This document shows, one piece after another, positions 1 through 11,902 of a DNA stretch of 64,000 nt (the first letter of the stretch is position 1; every line of letters begins with the position of its first letter). Source of the stretch: Symsagittifera roscoffensis (Eukaryota; Xenacoelomorpha; Acoela; Convolutidae); contig NC_087065.1 of NCBI RefSeq assembly GCF_963678635.1, forward strand, positions 34,345,679 through 34,409,678, written 5' to 3'. The translations under genes were made by a program, and so were the position numbers. Below the pieces are notes generated by a model. That model worked only from the letters and a program-made list of their open reading frames with translations. It searched no databases and had not been told where the DNA came from.

Positions 1-1302
1 TCACCATTATTACTCGTGCTACTCACATTTTTTTAAAGATTTCACCAGCCAGTCATCAAAAACAAAAAAAACTAAATAAAAAATCACAAACTCTTCTTAT
101 AATTTTAAAATTGTAATCTAATAACAAAACAACAAAATTGAAGGATCCAAGTGCAGTAAATATCCAAATAAAAAAGTTCGAAGTAATACACAAAGAAAAT
201 AAACTACAAGCTAATTACCATTTCAATTGTGCTTTTTTTATAACTCGATATTTTTCATTGACTGGACCACATTTCACACACTATATCCACCAAACTCGCA
301 CAACTCGCCCACGTAGAAATGTTTAATAAATGATTTTTAAGCTTCAACAATAACTGCTAACAACTCTTACTTGGTTTCACGCATTTCAAAGTTTCCTTTA
401 ACCCGGTTGGAAGGATTTATAAGTGAGCTTAAACTAACCAACGTAGCTTACTAATACCACAAAACCAACCGCATGTATGAGAAAGTCGCGCTTTGAACTC
501 AGACCAGGTTAAACCTAGATTAAAACTGGATAAATGATTTTTTGAAACAAAACTTCAAGTTTTGTTGAAAGTACTGAAAACATCAAAATGTCCAAAAAAA
601 CCTCAAAACACAACAATCTGTTTTTGATAAAAGGACGACCAAAAACAAAATAGAAAAAATTACCTGATAAAATAAAACAAAAAGTGGAACACAAAAGAGA
701 CTCTGCTCAAAGAGACAGAAAATCTATACTACCAAAACTGGCCTAACCAACCGGTAGGACGTCATGAGAATGCTCTGTAGCCGGCGGCTTCACAACGCTT
801 AGAACCCACACTCTATTTTAGACGAAAGTTGTTCTAGGGTGAGCGACACTTGAAAATAAACGAAACTAAATGAAAACGAAAAAAACTAATGAAAAAAAAA
901 ACTATTAGAACATCATAACTGAAAAATGATCTCACCAACTCACCAACAAGATATCGACGAAAACTCAATGTAGTAGATTTTTTAGAGCAAATGGAACGAG
1001 CAACGAAGGGAGATGAAAACTCGACGACACTCCGACTTTGCTATTGGTTTGTTGCGGTAGTGACAACCTTCACAAGACTTGAAGTATGGACCCAACATGG
1101 CAGCAAAGGAACCCATTGAAGAAGAACAATGGCCGACTCGATATTGATCTCTCCTACGGATCCTAGTCACTTGGTACTTCACACAAAAGGGTCAAACTTC
1201 ATCTTGCACGTAATCTCGCTCTAAGCTTAACGAATTCGACACATCACTGCATCAATCTTAATTCTTGACACGATCATTCAAGACAATCTAGGCTAAAAAT
1301 AA
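1..1302. repeat. Long direct repeat, copy 1 (left end cut by window)
   Basis: This stretch reappears nearly unchanged at 3594-4887, with an offset of about 3585 bases. It holds no convincing gene: the short ORFs at 138-326 and 982-1182 recur in copy 2 but show no domain. The repeat leads into the broken P-loop gene in both copies, so repeat and gene probably belong to one mobile or duplicated unit. The family is not recognised. Confidence 0.8.
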
Positions 1303-1429
1303 GTTGCACGCATCTATCGGGCCAAAAATAAGGTAGCGTGACAAACAGACGGGTTACTTTATCTGAAATTGCTCTTTGAGTAAGCTATTCCGAGCTTAAA
1401 CTCAAAACCAAGTGAAAGATTCCGGAATT

Positions 1430-2110
1430 GCATGGCAGGAAATGCTGGAAAGTGTTCCAAATATTCAACAGAACCAATCAGATCAGCTGTTAAATTTGGC
1501 ATGTCGACTAGCGGTGTTGATTTGCATGGAGGGAGCTCTCGATCGATTACATGACATTTTTTAATCCAATTCTATCCAGGAGATAAAGTTGAAAGACAAT
1601 GAAGCATCGGAAGTTCTAATAGATACGTTTTTAAGGTCAGACATCAGTAGAACAGCAAACTATGCGGAGATATCAGCGGAAGTGCTGAAAATAGAACCAT
1701 GTGACAAGGCTCCACTAGTCAAACATAGCAAAAAAAAAGTCGCTGAATTTGTGGACCAATGAGCAGTTGATTGTATGATGTCATCTACATTCTCAATTAA
1801 AAGGTCCTAACGATGCCAAAAAGAGATGCCGTATTCTAGTTACAGGACCCAAAGGCTCAGGTAAAACCATGCTTCCATGATGTGTTGCCAAATAGTTGGC
1901 AATACTGGTTCTATCTACTGGAGACGGAAGCAAATACAGGCAACCCACAGTTTTAGTATGTGACGGACGCTTTGGCGCAACGCAAACTCTCTTTGAGAAA
2001 TTAAAAAAAGAAGTGGTAGCATGGAAATAAATGTCTTAACTGGCCGTTGCGATTCTGATGCATTGCACAGAAAATATGATCTTGTTCTAATAGATGAATA
2101 CGTTCAAACC
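1430..2110 (+). pseudogene. Broken P-loop NTPase / SF1-helicase-like gene, copy 1 (truncated)
   Basis: The plus strand keeps coding pieces in shifting frames. There is an N-terminal helical piece (about 1430-1560), a second piece (about 1580-1730), a Walker A motif GPKGSGKT (about 1848-1872), and a motif Ia-like piece VCDGRFGATQ (about 1957-1990). A Walker B-like VLIDEY lies at about 2083-2100. Stops and frameshifts separate the pieces, so this is a relic. It stops just after Walker B, where unrelated sequence begins; copy 2 continues further. An SF1-type helicase or NTPase is inferred from motif order; the exact family is unknown. Confidence 0.5.
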
Positions 2111-3593
2111 TCTCTCTGCCCCTCTTCACACACTCACGCTACCCCTATCTTTTCCCCAATCAACCCGACCAACCTAGCCCCATGACTGACAATCAACTAG
2201 AGCATGAACTAGATGTTTTTACAACTCAACATGAACCCTTTCAAGACCCAAATAACGCATTAGCAGTTCATCGGCTAAACCACTCAGCCTCAACATCCAA
2301 ATCCTCAACTCATTCAGTTCATATTGCGCTTACAAGAGCACACAGAATTTTTAATTGAAAGCACCCTAACACGATACCTCAATTTCTGATTTTTCGTCCA
2401 CGTTCAACCCGATTATATTCCCATTACCCGCAACACACTAACACGCCAGACTTCTTAATCTCCAATTTACCATTTTTCCCCTAAGTTACATACTTTCAAC
2501 TGACATTGCAAACCAACTGATTTTCTTGGTTGATGAAATTGTGCTAGCTCTCACACTATCCTGAATTTCTTACTACAATTTTAGTAATCTACTGAAACTT
2601 CCAATAAAACAACCCCAAAGATAATGAACTAGGCTATTCCTTCATTTACCAACTAAACACCGCACTTAACGAGAGTTAGTTCATACCATCGGCTTAAACC
2701 AAACCCTAAGAAGATTCCTAGCACCACGCGCTAATAAATTTTTCATTAAAACTTACGATCTTGCTGTCACCAGATACATGGAAGATACCCCACACAAAGA
2801 CAATCTAAACACTAATCCTCAACTTACAGAAATTTTTTCATCAGATCAAAATATATTCTTCACCTAAATAGCCTTAATATAAAATTTGATAATATGATTG
2901 CTCGCGCACTAACAAACACCAAAGCTAACAATTCCTTTTTCAATAAGTTCAACCATTTCGAACTCACATTTTATTTCCTTACATCCAAGGAAAGAGACAT
3001 TCACTGTTCACACGAAATTATGCTAAAGACCAAACTAACCCACACGTACTTATATTATAAGTCTATACAAAAACATTGTTTTACCAACTCACCAGCCCGT
3101 AACCCACAACATCGTTTTGTGTTTACATACACATCACCATATTTCTTAAATTTCACCTATTGTGTTAAATCTACTAATTTACTCGGCATCTCTGTAATTA
3201 TGATCACGTCAGTCTGATGTAAATAAATTGACCACACAACCAACACCTTCCCCATTGATGACACTCGCCCATGAATAGTTCCCCACGAATATATACAGAC
3301 CATTGAAACCTTACTTGAACGCATTCACAATACTAATTTCAATCACAAGTTTTATAACCTAAACCAAAACACGAATCATGAGTTTTCAACACCTACCGTT
3401 GAACTAAATTTCATCAGAGCGCTTGAACTTCTTTTTGGCCTCTGCTTTGCACTAAAAACGTAATCAGCAAGCTCGCCATGCTTCTCGTAACAGCTGACAT
3501 AATCAAAAATAACTTCCCCATGAATTTTCCCTGATACAGAACCCTCGTACGTATGAATTTTATAATAAACACTTACAAACAAAACAAGAAACT
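2111..3593 (+). other. Spacer between direct repeats, with unrecognised ORF remnants
   Basis: Three plus-strand open stretches are visible: 2181-2357 (58 codons, ATG start, polar), about 2670-2866, and 2894-3217 (107 codons). Their composition looks protein-like and they follow one another, so a decayed retroelement gag or ORF1 is possible, but no diagnostic motif is present. This segment is absent between the second repeat copy and the longer P-loop pseudogene. Confidence 0.25.
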
Positions 3594-4887
3594 CACCATT
3601 GTTACACGTTTTACTCCCATTTCTTTAGAAATCTCACCAGCGAGTCATCTAAAACAAAAAAATCTAAATAAAAAATCACAAACTCTTCTTATAATTTTAA
3701 AACTGTAATCTAACAACAAAATTGAAGGATCCAAGTGCAGTAAATATCCAAATAAAAAATTTCGAAGTAATACACAAAGAAAATAAACTACAAGCTAATT
3801 ACCATTTCAATTTTGCTTCTTTTATAACTCGATATTTTTCATTGACTGGACCACATTTCACACACTATATCCACCAAACTCGCACAACTCGCCCTCGTAA
3901 AATTGTTAAATAAATGATTTTTAAGCTTCAACAATAACTGATAACAACTCTCACTTGGTTTCACGCATTTCAAAGTTTCCTTTAACCCAGTTGGAAGGAT
4001 TTATAAGTAAGCTTAAACTAACCAACGTAGCTTATTAATACCACAAAACCAACCGCATGTATGAGAAAGTCCCGCTTTGAACTCAGACCAGGTTAAACCT
4101 AGATTAAAACTGGATAAATGATTTTTTGAAACACAACTTCAAGTTTTGTTGAAACTACTGAAAACATCAAAATGTCCAAAAAAACCTCAAAACACAACAA
4201 TCTGTTTTTGATAAAAGGACGACCAAAAACAGAATAGAAAAAATTACCTGATAAAATAAAACAAAAAGTGGAACACAAAAGAGACTCTGCTCAAAGAGAC
4301 AGAAAATCTATACTACCAAAACTGGCCTAACCAACCGGTAGGACGTCATGAGAATGCTCTGTAGCCGGCGGCTTCACAACGCTTAGAACCCACACTCTAT
4401 TTTAGACGAAAGTTGTTCTAGGGTGAGCGACACTTGAAAATAAACGAAACTAAATGAAAACGAAAAAAACTAATGAAAAAAAAACTATTAGAACATCATA
4501 ACTGAAAAATGATCTCACCAACTCACCAACAAGATATCGACGTAAAAACTCAATGTAGTAGATTTTTTAGAGCAAATGGAACGAGCAACGAAGGGAGATG
4601 AAAACTCGACGACACTCCGACTTTGCTATTGGTTTGTTGCGGTAGTGACAACCTTCACAGGACTTGAAGTATGGACCCAACATGGCAGCAAAGGAACCCA
4701 TTGAAGAAGAACAATGGCCGACTCGATATTGATCTCTCCTACAGATCCTAGTCACTTGGTACTTCACACAAAAGGGTCAAACTTCATCTTGCACGTAATC
4801 TCGCTCTAAGCTTAACGAATTCGACACATCACTGCATCAATCTTAATTCTTGACACGATCATTCAAGACAATCTAGGCTAAAAATAA
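3594..4887. repeat. Long direct repeat, copy 2
   Basis: This is near-identical to 1-1302 in the same orientation, with scattered substitutions and small indels. At 4887 the match breaks and resumes at 5355, so an extra segment of about 467 bases sits between the repeat and the P-loop pseudogene in this copy only. Confidence 0.8.
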
Positions 4888-5354
4888 ACCCACTTCTGGA
4901 AGACGAACAACTGACCTCCGTCTCTCTACAAAAACAACTACATCTCTCCTTCCTTCACAGAGTCACTGCTTCAAAAGAAAATGACTCCAAAAAACAAAGA
5001 ACTCTCTCCATCCATCCTTCACTACAAAAAAATCTGAAAACTAAAAACTCTCTAAAAGCCGGATGGTTGAAACCAGTTTGAAACAAGTCTTTTTAAGAAA
5101 TTATATTCTTGATAAAAAAAATCTCTATAAAATATTTCTTACTAACCAATCATGATCCATAACTAACACTGACAATTGTTTGTAATGCTGAAAATACTTG
5201 TAGTTTCAGCATCAGAATAAACTAAGTATAACTTAGAAGACATTTGATCTCCTCTGGAAAGAGTTCCAGATATCTAACCCGCAAACACCAGTATACACTA
5301 GATCTATTGAGACTAGGAGATATAAGAGTAAGATTAAGACCGGTATTAGACTCA
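4888..5354. mobile_element. 467-base insertion present only in repeat copy 2
   Basis: In copy 1 the sequence ends in AAATAA and runs directly into GTTGCACG. In copy 2 the same two sides are separated by this segment. It has CT-rich sequence at its left and an AATAAA near its middle, as a solo LTR might. It lacks clear TG...CA ends and a clear target duplication, so the class is uncertain. Deletion from copy 1 is an alternative. Confidence 0.4.
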
Positions 5355-7040
5355 GAAGTTGCACGAATCTATCCGGCCGAAAATAAGGTAGCGTGAGAAA
5401 CAGACGGGGTACTTTATCTGAAATTACTCTATGAGTAAGCTATTCCAAGCAAAACCTCAAAACCAAGTGAAAGATTCCGGAATTGCGGCAGGAAATGCTG
5501 GAAAGTGTTCCAAATATTCAACAGAACCAATCAGATCAGCTGTTAAATTTGGCATGTCGACTAGCAGTGTTGATTTGCATGGAGGGAGCTCTCGCTCGAT
5601 TACATGAAATTTTTTCCAGGAGATAAAGTTGAAAGACAATGAAGCATCGGAAGTTCTAATAGATACGTTGTCACGGTCAGATGTCAGTAGAACAGCAAAC
5701 CATGCGGAGATATCAGCGGAAGTGCTGAAAATAGAACCATGTGACAAGGCTCCACTAGTCAAACATAGCAACAAAAGTCGCTGACTTTGTGGACCAATGA
5801 GCAGTTGAATGTATGATGTCATCTACATTCTCAATTAAAAGGTCCTAACGATGACAAAAAGGGATGCCGTATTCTATTCTAGTTACAGGACCCAAAGGCT
5901 CAGGCAAAACCATGCTTCTATGATATGTTGCGGAGTTGGCAAAACTGGTTCTATCTACTGGAGACGGAAGCAAATACAGGCAACCCACAGTTTTAGTATG
6001 TGACGGACACTTTGGCGCAACGCAAATTCTCTTTGAGAAATTAAAAAAAGAAGTGGTAGCAGGGAAAAAAATGTCTTAACTGGCCATTGCGATTCTGATG
6101 CATTGCACAGAAAATATGATCTTGTTCTAATAGATGAATACGTTCAAAACCTCGGGTACAAGCAGGTTTGTGAAATATCCAAATTGAAGAATTTATTTTT
6201 CAATTTTCTTTAATTAGCAAGTCCATGTCCCTCACAATTGCTTTCTCAGCATTACCCAGGGTCATTGCTCGTTGAGTTGAAATACTCTTCAATGACCCCT
6301 CCAAGCAATTTATAGTTTATTACAGGTATATAACTTTTGACTGCAGCTGGAAAACGAATTCAAGACAGCATTGTATCATCTTCTGATCAAATAGGAGCCA
6401 CTCAGCATTACCGGATTTTGAAAAACTACATCTCTGGTGTTCATTGCGATCAAGCGTGGAACTGGCACGGTTTTCTGAAGATTTTCGCAAACTAGATGCG
6501 ACAAATGAAAAGTCACATTTATCTCTCAAAGTAGGTCACAATTATCGAGGTCAAGAACCTATAGTGATAGTGGTGGATCCAAACCCAAAAACAGACCTGC
6601 AACAGGATTTATACGCAAAGGAAGCAACATACACAATTGTAAACGTTCTGCGGGAATCCCGCGGTTTGAAAAGTGTTCTCGTTGCTCCCTTTGTCTATTC
6701 AGTTACTCTAACTCTAAGTTGATTTATAACCAAGCTGGTCGACAGTAGCATTGAATATGACTTCAGGAATCCGTCGGATTTTCTGAGCAAAGCTCGAAGC
6801 GCTATTGAAGGTACGAGTCAACAGGATGATGATGTTTTGAATTCAGCCCAGTATCCAACCGTGACATTTATGGCTGGAAACCACGTGGATGGAGCGGAGT
6901 ACGGGTACGTGGTCGTGTTGGTGGAAAGATCTTTGCCCCCTTTTTGGCATGAATTCAAGTTTGACAGTCTATTCACCGCTGTCATCCGGCCTGGATCTCC
7001 AAACCGACTATATATTTATTTGTTATTTACATTACGAGGC
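5355..7040 (+). pseudogene. Broken P-loop NTPase / SF1-helicase-like gene, copy 2 (longer)
   Basis: The order of pieces matches copy 1: N-terminal helices (about 5455-5600), a linker piece (about 5620-5780), Walker A GPKGSGKT (about 5887-5912), a motif Ia-like piece (about 5997-6030), and Walker B-like DLVLIDEY (about 6118-6140). One frame then reads from 6444 to about 7030 with a single TGA at 6720. Its end holds AGNHVDGAEYGYVVVLVE and then LFTAVIRPGSPNRLYIYL. These resemble helicase motifs V (G-x-E near a hydrophobic strand) and VI (L-x-x-A-x-x-R). This supports an SF1-type helicase or NTPase of unknown family. Several stops and frameshifts make it a pseudogene. Confidence 0.5.
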
Positions 7041-7064
7041 CAAACTGTGCATTCTCTGCATTGT

Positions 7065-7412
7065 AAGCGGAATCCGCAACAGGCCAAAATCAGTTTTGTC
7101 GCGGAATCCGCAACATTGCTACTGTTCTTTGATCTTCTATGCTGTTTTGGATTTCACAAACAAATACCTGAATCATTGTACCGCTCAAAATCGCTCCAAA
7201 AGTATGCGAATTTGCGGAATCCGCAACAGTATTTGTGGAATCCAGAACAGTTTGTGGAATCCACAAACAAATGATAAAACATTTGTATCGCTAAATTGAG
7301 CTGTTGCGGAATCCGCAACTGTAAGTGGAATCCGCAAATTGTGAGTGGAATCCGCAAATTGTAAGTGGAATCCGCAAATTGTAAGTGGAATCCGCATTTT
7401 GGTTTGCGGATT
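7065..7412. repeat. Palindromic GGAATCCGC minisatellite
   Basis: The word GGAATCC, usually inside the palindrome GCGGAATCCGC, recurs about ten times. From about 7322 to 7395 it forms an ordered tandem array with unit GTAAGTGGAATCCGCAAATT (20 bases, about four copies). It closes at 7403 with the reverse form TGCGGATTCC. The first copies overlap the end of the helicase-like reading frame. Confidence 0.85.
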
Positions 7413-7493
7413 CCATTTACATATATGTTTATATGTGGTAACGTTTTAATTTATATCTTTTTTTTTACTACAGGTGTTCACCAACAACGGTTT

Positions 7494-7760
7494 ACCAACA
7501 ATACATGACTTCTACCAGTCTCACTTCGATCTCAACTTCGATCTGACCACCTTCGTCACCAACCTCGATCCCAATTCCTGTAAACCAATTTCGATCGCCA
7601 TTCCTGTAACCAAACTTCGATCCCGATTCCTCTAACCCGATTTCGATCCGATTCCTGTAACCATGCTTCGATCCCGATTCCTGTAACCAAACTTGGATCC
7701 CGATTCCTGTAACCCAATTTCGATCCCAACTCCTGCCATCAATCTCAATTCCTGCAAAAG
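7494..7760. repeat. Minisatellite with about 27-30 base unit
   Basis: Imperfect tandem copies of a unit like TTCGATCCCGATTCCTGTAA (plus a short AC-rich tail) run across this stretch. The left edge of the 14.3 kb duplication falls inside it at 7657. A partial copy of the same array therefore restarts at 21981. Confidence 0.8.
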
Positions 7761-8217
7761 GAACAAATTGAACGAACTTATGAAGTAAACTCGCATTTAA
7801 ATTAATCAGGTGTTTTCAAATATAGTTAAGGTGTTTTCGATAATTAAGGTGTTTTCAAATATAGTTTGATAAGGCAAAATTTTCGGGAACATTTTTTTAT
7901 TTTTGCAATTAACCACTTATTTTAGCTGTTGTTGTTCAAGTTTTGTTAATCTTTTTATCTAAAACGGATTTACTCAAATTAGTTTTTCTTAATGAACAAT
8001 TTACTTTCTATGAGCAAATTACACCAAATAGATAGTTTACTCTTTATGAGCAACTTTGACGGGCCGGCATGTTTTTCAGACCATAACACATACTGCATTC
8101 AGTAAAAAGAATACGGCAAATTACGGTTAGTTTAAAGAGATCAAACAAAAACAAACAGTCGTAAGAAAACAGTCATGACAACAAACTGTATAAACAGTTC
8201 ACGTTGTTCATTCCAAG

Positions 8218-8840
8218 TCACAAAAAACAATCCTGGGCGGACTCGGCCGTATAATGTCTAAATACTTCTCGGTAGTTAACTTCGATGGCATATCTACCAC
8301 GGCATCCATTTATATGGCTTCGGATTGTGCTCATGAGGACATATCTGTGTTCGTTTAAATTGAGAGATTTGATCAGAGTGTCTAGATCACGTTCGTTTCT
8401 TGCTGGCAACAAATCCCATTTTTCCCCAGAACAGAATCCCAACATTGATGGCATCCAAAAAGTCCTGAGGTTATATTGTCCAAAAATTTAGCAGCACACT
8501 GTGTGGATGATAAACCAATGGCCTTTCTGGTTACTGGTGTAGCTGGAACCAATATGAAAGTTTGCCCTGTTTTTTTCCCTCATCAAGCCAACGCATCTTT
8601 TTATTGCCGAAAATGTCGCAAAAATTTGGCCAATTGGGTGAGTAATATCACTCAGATTGCAGCTAAAATTGTTCTAAAACGAAGCACAAGAGAAGAAAAG
8701 AATAAATCATATTTGTTTTTGAAAAAACAACGAAGTTGAAATAAACAGCCACATACCAAAAAACCTTCTTCAGCAAGCTCCGCCAATACAGAAGGCATTC
8801 TCGTGGTGACATCCGCATTTTTGGTGGAACTCATTCCCAT
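8218..8840 (-). pseudogene. Unrecognised broken ORF (copy A)
   Basis: On the minus strand a short piece (8840 to 8757) ends in a good donor (G then GTATGT). A second piece starts after TTTTAG near 8675 in the same phase. It reads to 8218 with a single TAA, just after a run containing GHWFIIHTVCC. The plus strand is also open at 8476-8739 and contains CRKCRK, so the coding strand is not certain. The HW pair within a hydrophobic strand recalls Ulp1/adenain-like proteases, but no Asp-Cys pair could be placed. Function unknown. Confidence 0.3.
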
Positions 8841-9100
8841 CAAATGCTCGTTTCTTCGAATAATCGAATTTCAAATAATCAACACGAAACTTTTCTCCGG
8901 CGCGCAAGATAGTCGATCCTAGCTAAAATCACAAAATATAATACGGTATATAAATAGAATACGGTTAAAAATCAACCGATGAAAACAAGATTCAGTTGCA
9001 TCCGGAAATGCAATTTTCAGGATATCAGATGAAATCGATGATCATACAGAATATAAGGATAGTTGGATGTGATTAATTAGTAGATTAGTTTTACGTTTGA

Positions 9101-9826
9101 TTAGTGACTAGATAATTTCAACTGTATTACACCGTTGATGCATGGAGCAAACTTCAAGGGAAAGTCACTTTCTGGCAACTCAAAATAATCAAGGCGACTC
9201 AAAATATCTTCCTGCGGTTTTTCCTCCTTGTTTGTTTTTTTTTGCCTTGGGCTCTGAGGGTTTTTGTTCGGGTCTAGACTTCTCAGCATCCGTAATCATG
9301 AATTTTATGAAAACTTCTGGCAGTGATTCTCCGGCGACTGGTTTCCTTGACTTGCCTTGTGACTCATTTCTCAACTTGGAGTACCTAACGTATAAATTGC
9401 CACTGCATGATGGTCCATTCCCCGCAGTATCCTGAGGTTTGTCGACCAAACGAACTGTACACTGGGACACGAAAGGGTCGTTGATGATGACAATCCCTTT
9501 TTTGACACTCCCAGCATGTTCAAAAAAGACCATCGAGTCCCTGTGCAGCCGTCTGGGGTTGAACGATGTTTTATCTTTTCTCGAATTCTGCCTTCTGCTG
9601 ATGACACAAATATCATTGTGTTGGTGGAATTTTCATATATTCCATGCTGTTGCGTTTTTTTTCTGTCTTCTGGGACACCAGAGATGGCATTTCCCGGCCA
9701 ATCAGACCATTTAATTCTTACGCACCAAACGCTGATTAATGATAAAATTACAGCACTTTCCCAGATAGAAGTGACGACATCGAGGACTTGTACTTTTTCC
9801 TTTACCCGAAAAGTTCTACTTAGCAT
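9101..9826 (-). pseudogene. Frameshifted ORF with Tudor-like barrel segments (copy A)
   Basis: Reading from ATG at 9826, the minus strand gives VKEKVQVLDVV, then IWESAVIL, then VRIKWSDWPG. This is the pattern of a Tudor/chromo-like barrel (charged start, W-x-x-A-x-I strand, K-W-x-x-W-x-G). A one-base shift near 9550 restores LHRDSMVFFEHAG and a second beta-rich stretch to about 9370. A basic, proline- and lysine-rich tail follows. A second shift in an A-rich run near 9235 leads to a final piece ending at 9101. The family is not recognised; Tudor-like is an inference from pattern only. Confidence 0.35.
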
Positions 9827-10255
9827 GATGACATGGATGAAAGATTCTAATATATGGCTGAACTGAGGAGCGACTGAATGATTGAAATGAAATGAGCCTT
9901 GGTTCAAGAATTGACTAATGACAGTTTTCCCTGATAACGACAGCTTTACTGATAAGAACTGCACTGTCTAGTTCCACTTATCAGTTCATTGTCAATTAGC
10001 CGTCTTATATTTAGGCAGTAATTATTGCATAGATGCTACTGTCATCTGGTGTGCTAAAAAGAGATGAGAGTTTCGAAGCTATACCTTGGTGCACTCTTAT
10101 CTAGATATCCTGGTGTTTCGATTAAATTGGTGCTGATGAGCGATGGGAGCTTTGCCGCTAAATTGGAGTCCGTTCATCCTCATCTTGTGCTCAATATTAG
10201 TTGCATCTCTCATTTTTTATCCCAATCTAGTAAAAACTTACGGACTCAAAGTAAA

Positions 10256-10770
10256 TGTCCAACGCGGAAAATTCATGTTCATTGCCTTCCAGTTCTCCAT
10301 CGCCCTTTGCGGTGCCTTCTAACATCCCTGTGCCTCCGTCACCACTCGCAGCACCAGAGACGACATAATTTGCTCCTCCAACACCGGTAACCCCTTTGCG
10401 AGCACCCCCGCGACCTTTTGCCTCGCCAATTCCGCCGACATATGGGCAACGACATACCCCTCTGCGACATGTCCATTCAGGCCCCTCGATGGTACATCAG
10501 TGCCAGCCTCAGCAGTATCAGCCATATCTAGCCTAGCTCGATTCCTACATGTCGGCGTCACCGAACCCGAATTCTCCATGGCTATCGGCTTTTCCCCACT
10601 ACCGAGAAGTTGAAAGACAACCGCTTGACCATGAAAGGCGAACCTATACTCCCACGGAACCCCGAGCCCATGATCCCACAAAATTACAAGACCACAAGAA
10701 CGGCGAGCCCACAGAAAGCCGCAAAAGGAACCATGCAGAGCCAAATAATGTAGGCTTAACTGTGAGTTGA
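10256..10770 (+). pseudogene. Proline-rich ORF with two in-frame stops (copy A)
   Basis: A plus-strand frame runs from ATG at 10256 to the stop at 10770, interrupted by TAA near 10366 and TAG near 10530. The first part is Ser/Pro-rich and the end is Arg/Pro/His-rich. This composition, together with a reverse transcriptase fragment 0.5 kb away on the other strand, would fit a decayed gag-like gene, but no zinc knuckle is present. Unrecognised. Confidence 0.3.
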
Positions 10771-11309
10771 AGAAATAACTTCACATTACACAAGCCTAAA
10801 GGTTTTGGTAAACCAAATATTGAAACTAAATCATATTCAATTTCAGCAACCTGCAAAAGCCTCCCGAGCCCAAAACCCGATAAAAAACGAGACTCTCAAA
10901 GAAGTCATTTTACACAATGTCCAGAAGTAGAAAGACTGCGCCGATAAAAGAAACGGATTCTTGACCCACAAAAAAAAATTGACCTTGTTCAGGGTCATTG
11001 TCACGTTTCTGTTCACGTGCACAGGTATGCTCGAAAAAATGATCATCAACACTACGGTGCATGCTTTCGTCCAGGCCATTCTTAAGATACAGGAAAAAAT
11101 TAAGACGATACCGAGGAGCTGAGCATAGAACCAGCAGCCTGTAAGTATCTTTTTAAATCTAAAACACTGATTTGATTTTAAAAAAATTCTGGTGTCTACT
11201 TAAAAAAATTGTTGTTTCTAATTAGGTCATAAAAAGGTTTTGAATCGACATGCAAGTTTTTTATATACATACTACAGAATCCTAAACAACCTATAACTCT
11301 CATAATATC

Positions 11310-11588
11310 TCACCTATTTTCCGGACTTTTTAAAGCTTTGAGATCTCCTACTTTCTTTTTTACTGGTTGTATACCATCTTTACTTACTACATGTCCCAAG
11401 AATTGTACTCGCCTTAGGAAAAATTTAGTTTTCCCTGGTTGAGCTTTCAATCCTGATTTTCTTAGCAATTCATGGCATGTATTGATTATATCAAACATTT
11501 CTTCTACAGTTTTAGCTTGCATAATTGTCTCGTCTATATCAGTTACGGCTTGTTTTCTTTTTATCAGTGGTGCGAAATGAATAGTCAT
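11310..11588 (-). pseudogene. Ty3/gypsy-type reverse transcriptase fragment (copy A)
   Basis: The 92-codon minus-strand ORF contains HELLRKSGLKAQPGKTKFF and VQFLGHVVSKDGIQP. These are the hallmark block after the catalytic site in Ty3/gypsy reverse transcriptases (K-x-x-F ... V-x-F-L-G-H-x-[IV]-S-x-x-G-I). The place of the catalytic Y-x-D-D reads TDIDETI, so the active site is altered. Only this fragment is left; no integrase or RNase H was seen nearby. A dead relic. Confidence 0.75.
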
Positions 11589-11671
11589 TATTCTGCTAAA
11601 AAAATTTGGTAAACCACAAAGTCCATTAAAGCCTCTTTTGAAGGTGTACTGTTTTGAGCCTATGACAAAAC

Positions 11672-11902
11672 TTGTTAGTTGCTGGGTTTCTTCGGTTAGT
11701 GGTACTTGCCAAAAAAATGAGAATTCTTCATAAACCAGAACAAAATCAGCCTTTTCACAAAATCTGTATCCACTGTTTCCTTAAACTAAAATCCCAAACA
11801 AAATTTCGGTTGGACAAAATCCCTTGTCCACTATGTCGACAAGATGTCCATGTGTTAAATTGGCAAAAACTATACTGCCATCAGTGCAATGATTCAAAAT
11901 AA
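11672..11902 (+). CDS. Small ORF with half RING-like zinc motif (copy A)
   Basis: This 76-codon plus-strand ORF carries FHKICIHCF, then 15-20 residues, then CPLCR, then YCHQC near its end. H-x2-C-x2-C ... C-x2-C is the second half of a RING finger; the first Cys pair is not in this frame. The ORF at 12087-12479 has the same layout, so the two may be exons or diverged copies of one gene. It could be a ubiquitin ligase fragment. Whether it is expressed is unknown. Confidence 0.35.
   Translation: MLVAGFLRLVVLAKKMRILHKPEQNQPFHKICIHCFLKLKSQTKFRLDKIPCPLCRQDVHVLNWQKLYCHQCNDSK

Noticed and set aside
5457-5822. 121-codon minus-strand ORF
   Set aside because: It overlaps the plus-strand P-loop pseudogene, whose pieces are recognisable; the minus reading has no domain and is a shadow.
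7065-7412. CRISPR array
   Set aside because: Repeats are short, imperfect and almost contiguous with no unique spacers, in a eukaryotic genome; this is a minisatellite.
8218-8840. Ulp1/adenain-type protease
   Set aside because: Only an HW pair in a hydrophobic strand supports it; the expected Asp and Cys of the triad could not be placed and an in-frame stop is present.
9439-9866. Plus-strand ORFs over the Tudor-like region
   Set aside because: They give Cys/Phe-rich, low-quality translations, whereas the minus strand gives strand-and-turn patterns with charged surfaces; treated as shadows.
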